7,457 bases of DNA from Clostridia bacterium (GTDB lineage Bacteria; Bacillota; Clostridia; UMGS1883), in contig JAJQCX010000023.1 in assembly GCA_021202495.1 (NCBI GenBank), positions 1 to 7,457 on the forward strand, given 5' to 3'. How positions within the stretch are numbered: position 1 is the stretch's first letter; the number at the start of each line of letters is the position of its first letter. A program made the translations under genes and the position numbers. Under the pieces are notes generated by a model that did not search any database, was not told where the DNA came from, and saw nothing but the letters and a program-made list of their open reading frames with translations. Below are positions 1-5,581 of this stretch, one piece after another.

Positions 1-2
1 AG

Positions 3-38
3 TGTAAACCATGTCCTCGGACATTTTGTAAACCATGT
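3..38. repeat. 12-bp direct repeat, possible insertion-sequence end
   Basis: The 12-mer TGTAAACCATGT occurs at 3-14 and again at 27-38, exactly 24 bases apart, and both copies are perfect. Between and overlapping them is a dyad, ATGTCC-TC-GGACAT (11-24). Read on the minus strand from about position 52, the segment begins TGTATAGTG and then carries two copies of ACATGGTTTACA. Closely spaced repeats inside a terminus beginning with TGT resemble the multiple transposase-binding repeats at IS21-like or IS481-like ends. That assignment is from memory of the pattern. No transposase is in the window, and any element body would lie to the left of position 1. The repeat itself is certain; the mobile-element reading is tentative. 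Confidence 0.6.
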
Positions 39-90
39 GCCCACACTATACAGCTCGTCCCCGCCCGCCTGCGCCGCAGCGCGTATAATC

Positions 91-111
91 AAATTTTGCA
101 CAGCAAAATTT
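91..111. repeat. AT-rich perfect hairpin in the intergenic region
   Basis: AAATTTTGC (91-99) and GCAAAATTT (103-111) are perfect inverted copies around the three-base loop ACA, giving a 9-bp stem. No gene lies next to it on either side: the GH43 gene has its own hairpin at 191-225, and no T-rich tail follows this one. It may be part of a dispersed intergenic repeat rather than a terminator. It has no obvious regulatory target in the window. Confidence 0.5.
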
Positions 112-122
112 ATTCCATTCGC

Positions 123-150
123 TGACCATTGACCACTAATCACTGACCAC
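123..150. repeat. Tandem heptamer repeat, four units of TGACCAC type
   Basis: Four consecutive 7-base units can be read: TGACCAT (123-129), TGACCAC (130-136), TAATCAC (137-143) and TGACCAC (144-150). Units two and four are identical, unit one differs at one base and unit three at two. The flanking seven bases (TTTACCC) have decayed from the pattern. There is no coding frame here. It resembles the short tandem heptamer arrays known between genes in some bacteria, such as the STRR repeats of cyanobacteria. Function is unknown. Confidence 0.6.
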
Positions 151-190
151 TTTACCCGATACGCTTGCCGCCTGCGCCTCCGCCTCCCGC

Positions 191-225
191 AAAAGAGAGC
201 TGCCCACTTGGGACAGCTCTCTTTT
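191..225 (-). terminator. Intrinsic terminator after the GH43 gene, likely bidirectional
   Basis: A 12-bp perfect stem pairs 191-202 with 214-225 (AAAAGAGAGCTG with CAGCTCTCTTTT). It is extended by CCC/GGG (203-205 with 210-212) after a single bulged A at 213, and closed by a four-base loop. It starts three bases past the stop codon of the surface GH43 gene (229-231). On the minus strand the stem ends in four U and then GC-rich sequence. On the plus strand the tail is longer (TTTTGTTTTATT), so it could stop transcription from both sides, although no plus-strand gene is visible in the window. Confidence 0.8.
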
Positions 226-228
226 GTT

Positions 229-3123
229 TTATTCAATCGTAATCTTCCAAACCTGATCTAACGCCTCGTCGCGCTCCTCCTGCGTCAGAGTTCCGTTCTT
301 ATTTGTCAAATAAAGCCCCGACGCCTCGCTTTTCAGCAGAAATCCGCCGTCCGCCTCTTCAATATACCATCTTTGATTCACGTTTCTTATCGTCTGATAA
401 ATCACAATCCCGAGCCCCGCGTCCGTTCTTCCGTTCGGCACGTCAAGGCTGACCGCCGCGTTTTGGGACGAAATAATGTAAGTGCCGTAGCCCGTCTTTT
501 CAAAGCTCCACATTGAATCGGGATTTTGCTTTTCATAAACGCTCACGCTCAGCCCGTACCCTTCGTTGTAGCTCACGGCTTTCCCCGTCGCCGCGCTTCT
601 TATCGAGCGGTAGATTATTTCCTCGCTCTCCTCTTCAACCTCTTCCTCGGGCGCGACACACACGGGCTCGTAATTTTCGGGCGCGATAATCTCCGTTTCC
701 CCGCCGTCCGATTCTGCAATCATTATCCAGCTTATTATCGGGTCAAACGACGCATCGAGCGATTTTTCGTCCCGCGTGACGGATATATTTATAAATCCGT
801 CCTCGCCTTGAACGTTTGTCATTGCAAACATCGCCGCGCCGTCCGCCGTGTCATATCCATCGCCGATCGCAACGCCCTGTATCGAAACGTCAATCACTCT
901 GCCGTCCGCCTCCCACGGGTCGTACACGCCGACGTAAACGTCATAGCTCACACCCTTTTGCACCTCAAAGCTGTAATTGAGCCCCGTTCCGACATTTTCC
1001 TCTCCGCCTTCGGAATAGTCGTAACGCACCGAGTAATACATATCCTCGGAATAATTCGTCCCGCTCGTGTGATCGGCCTCGTAGCCCCAAGAGAGCCCCG
1101 TCACCGTGTCCTTGCCAAATTCCTTATCGGGAACGGAATTACTCAAAGAGTATTCACTCTTCACGCTTTCAAAATGCCCGCTCTCGCTCCCGCCGCAGCT
1201 AACAAAATATATCAAATTTTCCGGCAGTGCGCGCACATACGCCTTAATAGGCGCGTTTCCAAGCTCGGGAATGCTTCCCTCAACCGTATAAATTCCCGCA
1301 AGCGACGACGAAAACGGCTTTCTCTGCCATGAGAGCGCAACCCTCTTTTTCTCGCCGTCAATGTTTAACACCGTGCTGTAAGGCAGCTTCACCTTTTCCT
1401 TGCCGTAAACCGCGGTAATGTCCGCCTGCACGGTATCGATATTCATTCCCAAATCGTCGAGCGTCCATTCGTCAAACCATTCAATCCGAAGCGACCCGTC
1501 ACTGTTAATCTGTATCGGCAGCCAAATAAAGCCGCTCTCCGAATGATAATCGGGCCGCCAAATGTCCGCGATAAAAATAAACTTTCCATTTTCCGCATCA
1601 TATGGCAGCACATATGCGCTCTGCCCGCCGAACGTCACGTCCGCTCCGTCGCCGACGCACGGGTTTCCGCACTGTGTCCACGGACCCATCGGCGAGGACG
1701 CCGTCGCGTAGTCCGCCTCATTTGCCGCCCAGCCCGTGCAGCCGCTCGTTATCATGTAATATGTATCGTTATATTTAAATACCGCCGGAGCTTCTCTCCA
1801 CTTCCACCAAATGCAGTAGCTCACCTCGTCCGTGCAGGAGAGATAATCCTCCGAAAGCTTGCACACCGCCAAACACCCGTTTTCATCGGTTGAAAAATAG
1901 ATGTACGCCGTGCCGTCGTCATCTTGGAACACAGTCATATCGCGGCCCATCTTGTCGCCCGGGCGATACGAGCCTAAGTATTCAAAAGGTCCCGTCGGAC
2001 TGTCCGCCACCGCGACGCCCGCGCGCGAATATCCGTACCAACCGTTGTCAATGTGCATCCACATCACGTATTTGCCCGTTTCTTCATTATATATAACTTT
2101 CGGTCTTTCAAGCACCTTTCCCACTCCGATGTCTGATTCGGGATAGGGCAGATTGTCCGTGTCCTCCGGCATTTCAAGCGCGAGACCTTCGTATTTCCAA
2201 TTGTATAAATCGCTCGACGAATAGCATGCAACGCCTATTCGCCAGCCCCACGAGGCGTATTTTTGCAAATGCTCGGGTACTTCGCTCGTCTCCCTCGCCT
2301 CGCCGTACCAATAATAGAGCCCGCTCTTTTCATCGTAGAGTATTCCGCCGCCGTGCGCCTGTATCAGCCCGCCGTTGTCGTCGTACCAATATTCGCCGGT
2401 CAAAAAGCTTGTCCTGTTATTTAGCAGCAGCCCCTTCGCCATTCGTATCTCCTCAAATGCGCGCTCAACCTCGTCCTCCGTTCCGTTGCCGTATATGACC
2501 TGCATTGCGGAATTATAAAGCTCCTCCGCTTTCTCGTTTTCCGTAGTTCTTAAAGTATCGCGCACAAAATTTATGTCCTCGTCATATTCGCCGTCGCCCA
2601 CATGAACGGGCAGCTCCTCTTTGAGCTCGCCCATTCTCTCGACAATCGCCGCACAATATTCTTCGTCCGCGTACCTTTTCGGCTCAAAGAGCTCCCCTCC
2701 GCCGACAAGCCCTATCCGCATCGCCGTGAAGACGTCCCAAATTTCCTCATCCGAAACTTCGCGCAAATCGCGAAACCGGCTCATCTCTCTTTCTTCCGCC
2801 GCGTCCAAATCGACCTTGGCGTATTGCAGCGCCCTCACCGCCATGCCCACGGCTTCCTCACGCGTGATATTGTCATTTGGGCGAAATTCTCCGCCCTCTT
2901 CTATCACTCCCGCATACGCCGCGCTGCTTATTATCAGCGCCCCGGGCGTCTTCTCCGTCACGTCGTCAAAATTTCCGTCGTATAACCTCGGCGTCAATTC
3001 GCCGACCGACGCAATCATCTGCAAAAATTCGCTCCGCGTAACATATCCCCCATCGGCACGCACCACTGAAACATTCGCCAAGAGCATAACCATCGCAAGC
3101 AGCATTGATGTAAATTTTCTCAT
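229..3123 (-). CDS. SLH-anchored GH43 glycoside hydrolase with Ig-like, CBM-like and CBM13 modules (exo-beta-1,3-galactanase-like)
   Basis: Secreted, probably wall-anchored enzyme of 964 residues, numbered from the ATG at 3123. Residues 1-23 form a signal peptide (MRKF, hydrophobic core, VRA cleavage site). SLH-type repeats follow: the C-terminal half of one (28-47, VTRSEF), a full one (52-99, ITREEA) and a degenerate one (117-164). After a helical linker comes a GH43 propeller at about 246-557, with AHGGG (256-260), E339 in ERPK, D395 in GRDMT, E444 in REAPAVF and Q501 in FGGQS. The 56/49/57 spacing of these four matches, as I recall it, E102/D158/E208/Q263 of Phanerochaete exo-beta-1,3-galactanase, where Glu is the acid and Gln replaces the usual Asp base. 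Next come a Big_4-like Ig domain (560-633), a galactose-binding-fold-like module (635-803, with a DPW motif), an acidic linker (about 824-835) and a ricin-type trefoil, CBM13 (836-964, QRW and QVW motifs). GH43 joined to CBM13 is also seen in the Clostridium thermocellum galactanase. The fold is secure; the exact substrate is inferred. Confidence 0.88.
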   Translation of the reverse strand: MRKFTSMLLAMVMLLANVSVVRADGGYVTRSEFLQMIASVGELTPRLYDGNFDDVTEKTPGALIISSAAYAGVIEEGGEFRPNDNITREEAVGMAVRALQYAKVDLDAAEEREMSRFRDLREVSDEEIWDVFTAMRIGLVGGGELFEPKRYADEEYCAAIVERMGELKEELPVHVGDGEYDEDINFVRDTLRTTENEKAEELYNSAMQVIYGNGTEDEVERAFEEIRMAKGLLLNNRTSFLTGEYWYDDNGGLIQAHGGGILYDEKSGLYYWYGEARETSEVPEHLQKYASWGWRIGVACYSSSDLYNWKYEGLALEMPEDTDNLPYPESDIGVGKVLERPKVIYNEETGKYVMWMHIDNGWYGYSRAGVAVADSPTGPFEYLGSYRPGDKMGRDMTVFQDDDGTAYIYFSTDENGCLAVCKLSEDYLSCTDEVSYCIWWKWREAPAVFKYNDTYYMITSGCTGWAANEADYATASSPMGPWTQCGNPCVGDGADVTFGGQSAYVLPYDAENGKFIFIADIWRPDYHSESGFIWLPIQINSDGSLRIEWFDEWTLDDLGMNIDTVQADITAVYGKEKVKLPYSTVLNIDGEKKRVALSWQRKPFSSSLAGIYTVEGSIPELGNAPIKAYVRALPENLIYFVSCGGSESGHFESVKSEYSLSNSVPDKEFGKDTVTGLSWGYEADHTSGTNYSEDMYYSVRYDYSEGGEENVGTGLNYSFEVQKGVSYDVYVGVYDPWEADGRVIDVSIQGVAIGDGYDTADGAAMFAMTNVQGEDGFINISVTRDEKSLDASFDPIISWIMIAESDGGETEIIAPENYEPVCVAPEEEVEEESEEIIYRSIRSAATGKAVSYNEGYGLSVSVYEKQNPDSMWSFEKTGYGTYIISSQNAAVSLDVPNGRTDAGLGIVIYQTIRNVNQRWYIEEADGGFLLKSEASGLYLTNKNGTLTQEERDEALDQVWKITIE

Positions 3124-3133
3124 ATCATTCACT

Positions 3134-3140
3134 CTCCCCT
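3134..3140 (-). promoter_or_regulatory. Ribosome-binding site that decides the start of the GH43 gene
   Basis: The minus strand reads AGGGGAG at 3140-3134. It lies only one base before an in-frame GTG (3130-3132) but ten bases before the ATG at 3121-3123. The ATG is therefore the likely start, and it gives a conventional signal peptide opening MRKF. The site begins directly after the U-rich tail of the glgD terminator. Confidence 0.7.
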
Positions 3141-3175
3141 AAAACAAACTGCCGCAAAGCGCATCTTTGCGGCAG
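3141..3175 (-). terminator. Intrinsic terminator closing the glgBCD operon
   Basis: On the minus strand an 11-bp perfect stem (CTGCCGCAAAG, 3175-3165, with CTTTGCGGCAG, 3159-3149) encloses the five-base loop ATGCG. It is followed at once by the U-rich tail TTTGTTTT (3148-3141). It starts 18 bases after the glgD stop codon. Stem, loop and tail are textbook for a Rho-independent terminator in this direction; the plus-strand side has no U-tract. No room remains for a promoter between it and the ribosome-binding site of the next gene, so that gene needs read-through or a promoter further upstream. Confidence 0.85.
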
Positions 3176-3193
3176 CTATATATTGGCTGAATT

Positions 3194-4318
3194 TTATATA
3201 AGTGTTCTCTTCGGCAGAATAAACGGATAATTCGGCTGACCGATAAGCCGCTTGCCGCTTCTGAGCGTACACTCCTTATCGATAACAACGTTCTCCAAAT
3301 CGCACTTATCCTGAATAACGGTGTTCTGTATAACGATGCAGTTTTTCACCATCGCGCCCTTGCCGATGCGCACACCGCGGAAGATAACGCTGTTTTCAAC
3401 AATGCCGTCGATAATGCATCCGTCGGCGATAAGGCAGTTTTTAACCTCCGCGCCGCCAAGATACTTTGTCGGCACCTGGTCTTTAACCTTCGTGTAAACG
3501 CGGTTCTTTCCGTCAAAGAGCTCGCTTCTCACCATTGGGTCGAGCATCTTCATGTTGTTGTAATAATACGAGCGTATCGAATCGATTCTTCCCACAAAGC
3601 CCTCGTATTTATACGCGCAAATGTGCAGATAGTTCATGCTCGTTCTCAAAACGTCCTTGATGAAGTCGTGGCTGCCCTTCGCGTGCGCTTCCTCAACCAT
3701 TGCCTGCAAACGCGCCTTTTGAATGATGTAAATGCCCATTCCCGCGTTGCACGATTTGGGGTTGCGCTGGTTATTGTAATGAATTTCCGTCACGTTGCCC
3801 TCGGGGCTCACGTCGTAAGTCGTGCAGTTTCGCAGCTGCTCGTCGTGGATGTTCATTTCGTTATATACAACCGTTATGTCCGCGCCCGACTCCTCGTGGA
3901 ACTTAATTGCCTCATTAAACGTCATGTTGCAAACCGTTGTCGCGTCCGCAAGCACAACGTATTTCTGCTTGCTGCGGTGCAGATATGTCAAAATGCCGTG
4001 CAGCAAATCGACATCTCCGCCAGAAAAGCCGCCCGAGCCGTTGCCTCTTATCTGCGGCGGAAGGAAAAACAAACCGTAATTTTTGTGGTTCAAATCCCAC
4101 GGCTTGCCCGATCCTACGTGATCCATCAGCGAAGTATAATTAAACTGCGTCGCTATGCCCACGTTTATCATGCCCGAATTAACCATATTAGAAAGAACAA
4201 AGTCGATCAGACGGTATCTTCCCGCAAAAGGGAGAGCCGACGAATCCCTGACCTCGGTAAGCTCATTAAGTCTCAAATCCTGACTACCGGTCAAAATAAT
4301 ACCCATTGCGTCTAACAT
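3194..4318 (-). CDS. glgD: GlgD, non-catalytic regulatory subunit of ADP-glucose pyrophosphorylase
   Basis: 374 residues, a normal length for GlgD, which pairs with GlgC in Bacillota to form a more active heteromeric ADP-glucose pyrophosphorylase in the cytoplasm. The N-terminal nucleotidyltransferase fold (about 1-250) keeps family landmarks such as GRYRLIDFVLSN and MDHVGSGKPWDL. The active site is degenerate: the GGxGxR loop reads GSQDLR (11-16), the catalytic Asp of GlgC (GDHIYK) aligns with T127, and the sugar-phosphate Lys of FVEKP aligns with N183. These losses separate GlgD from GlgC. The C-terminal part (about 285-360) has the hexapeptide pattern of a left-handed beta-helix. The start is the ATG at 4316-4318, six bases after the strong ribosome site AAGGGGGAG; a second ATG four codons in is badly spaced. 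The gene lies 19 bases downstream of glgC and is followed by a terminator, so it is the last gene of the operon. Confidence 0.95.
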   Translation of the reverse strand: MLDAMGIILTGSQDLRLNELTEVRDSSALPFAGRYRLIDFVLSNMVNSGMINVGIATQFNYTSLMDHVGSGKPWDLNHKNYGLFFLPPQIRGNGSGGFSGGDVDLLHGILTYLHRSKQKYVVLADATTVCNMTFNEAIKFHEESGADITVVYNEMNIHDEQLRNCTTYDVSPEGNVTEIHYNNQRNPKSCNAGMGIYIIQKARLQAMVEEAHAKGSHDFIKDVLRTSMNYLHICAYKYEGFVGRIDSIRSYYYNNMKMLDPMVRSELFDGKNRVYTKVKDQVPTKYLGGAEVKNCLIADGCIIDGIVENSVIFRGVRIGKGAMVKNCIVIQNTVIQDKCDLENVVIDKECTLRSGKRLIGQPNYPFILPKRTLI

Positions 4319-4337
4319 TTATGTCTCCCCCTTCTCA

Positions 4338-5555
4338 TTATTCCTCAATCGAATGTGTAACCATCGAGTTTACGCCGATTTTTATGCCGTCTGCAATCGA
4401 AATGTTGCCGCCTATGAGCGAAATGTCAGCCGAGCAGTATTTGCTCTTAAATTCTTCCGACTTCGTTTCCTTGTCGCCGATAAAGCAATCCGCGCCGACA
4501 ACAGCGTCCGAACCGATGATTGTCTTTTTAACTGTCGTGTTTTCTCCGACCGTAACGCCCGGGAAAAGAATGGAATCCTCAACAACCGCTCCCTTTCCGA
4601 CCGTAACGCCCTCCGAAAGGATGGAGTTTTTAACCGTGCCGTAAATGTTGCACCCTTCGGTAATGCAAGAGTTTACAACGCTCGCGCCGTCTGCTATGTA
4701 GTGCGGCGGCTTAACCGGGTTTCTCGAGTAAATTCTCCAATCCGCATCGTACATATCGAGCGTCGGCGAATCGGTGAGCAAATCCATATTTGCCTCCCAC
4801 AGGCTCTGCACCGTTCCTACGTCCTTCCAATATCCCTCAAACGCATAGGCGCAAAGCTTTTCCCCGTTTCCGAGCATTGCCGGAATTATGTTCTTGCCGA
4901 AATCGTTTTCGCTGTCGGGAGTCTTTTCGTCCATCGTCAAATATTTTTTCAGCGTCTGCCATTTGAACGCATAAACGCCCATCGACGCCAAGTTGCTCTT
5001 GGGCTCCTTCGGCTTTTCCACAAATTTCGTTATGTTGTTTTCCTCATCCGTTTCCATAATTCCGAAACGGCTCGCCTCAGCCCACGGCACCTCGATAACG
5101 GCAATCGTCGCGTCCGCCTCGTGCTCCTCGTGGAACTGCATCATTTTATAATAATTCATCTTGTAGATGTGATCTCCCGACAAAATGACAACATGCTCGG
5201 GGTTGTACTGGTCGATGAACTCCATGTTCTGATAAATGGCGTTCGCCGTTCCCTTGTACCATTCGCCCGCCTCCTCGCGCTGATACGGCGGCAGAACGAA
5301 CACACCTCCGTCGTTGCGGTCGAGATCCCATGTGCTTCCGTTTCCGATATATGTGTTCAGCTCAAGAGGCTTGTACTGCGTCAGGACGCCGATCGTATCG
5401 ATGCCCGAATGTACACAGTTGCTCAGCGCAAAATCAATAATTCTGTACTTTCCGCCGAAAGGAACCGCGGGTTTCGCCACCTTTGACGTCAGAATTCCCA
5501 GTCTGCTGCCTTGCCCGCCGGCAAGAATCATAGCTACACGCTTGGTCGTTTTCAT
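4338..5555 (-). CDS. glgC: GlgC, glucose-1-phosphate adenylyltransferase (ADP-glucose pyrophosphorylase)
   Basis: Cytoplasmic enzyme of 405 residues that makes ADP-glucose and pyrophosphate from ATP and glucose-1-phosphate, the committed step of bacterial glycogen synthesis. Visible motifs: nucleotide loop AGGQGSRL (12-19), AKPAVPFGGKYRIIDFALSN (27-46), WYKGTANAI (99-107), the catalytic Asp D128 in SGDHIYKMNY, the glucose-1-phosphate Lys K181 in FVEKP, and GYWKDVGT (241-248). The C-terminal part (about 288-360) is a left-handed beta-helix with repeated GVTVG coils. At the fructose-bisphosphate site of E. coli GlgC, K39 and R52 align with K25 and R38, but R40 and H46 are replaced by V26 and P32. 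This suggests, without proving it, that the enteric mode of activation is absent, as reported for Bacillota enzymes. The ATG at 5553-5555 follows AGGAGG with a nine-base spacer, 26 bases after the glgB stop. The intact active site fits the catalytic partner of the GlgD encoded next. Confidence 0.97.
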   Translation of the reverse strand: MKTTKRVAMILAGGQGSRLGILTSKVAKPAVPFGGKYRIIDFALSNCVHSGIDTIGVLTQYKPLELNTYIGNGSTWDLDRNDGGVFVLPPYQREEAGEWYKGTANAIYQNMEFIDQYNPEHVVILSGDHIYKMNYYKMMQFHEEHEADATIAVIEVPWAEASRFGIMETDEENNITKFVEKPKEPKSNLASMGVYAFKWQTLKKYLTMDEKTPDSENDFGKNIIPAMLGNGEKLCAYAFEGYWKDVGTVQSLWEANMDLLTDSPTLDMYDADWRIYSRNPVKPPHYIADGASVVNSCITEGCNIYGTVKNSILSEGVTVGKGAVVEDSILFPGVTVGENTTVKKTIIGSDAVVGADCFIGDKETKSEEFKSKYCSADISLIGGNISIADGIKIGVNSMVTHSIEE

Positions 5556-5581
5556 GCTTCTTATCCTCCTACTTTAATAAA

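Noticed and set aside
123..150. CRISPR array
   Set aside because: The 7-base units are contiguous with no spacers and are far shorter than CRISPR repeats; no cas genes are present.
526..1332. Plus-strand open frame of 268 codons opposite the GH43 gene
   Set aside because: It is antisense to the CBM and Ig-like modules, whose protein-level patterns are clear. The translation is low-complexity and has no family signature.
3130..3132. GTG as start of the GH43 gene
   Set aside because: It sits one base from the Shine-Dalgarno core, too close for normal initiation. The ATG three codons later has a ten-base spacer and a normal signal peptide start.
3177..3198. Possible -10 boxes (TATAAA, TATATA) between glgD and the terminator hairpin
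   Set aside because: No acceptable -35 hexamer lies about 17 bases upstream of either. The AT-rich sequence around the glgD stop codon explains them.
3623..4315. Plus-strand open frame of 230 codons opposite glgD
   Set aside because: Shadow of glgD; no domain recognised and no independent support.
4353..5486. Long plus-strand open frame (377 codons) opposite glgC
   Set aside because: It lies wholly antisense to a well-conserved glgC. Its translation is rich in Arg, Val and His with no recognisable domain, as expected for a shadow frame of a biased coding strand.
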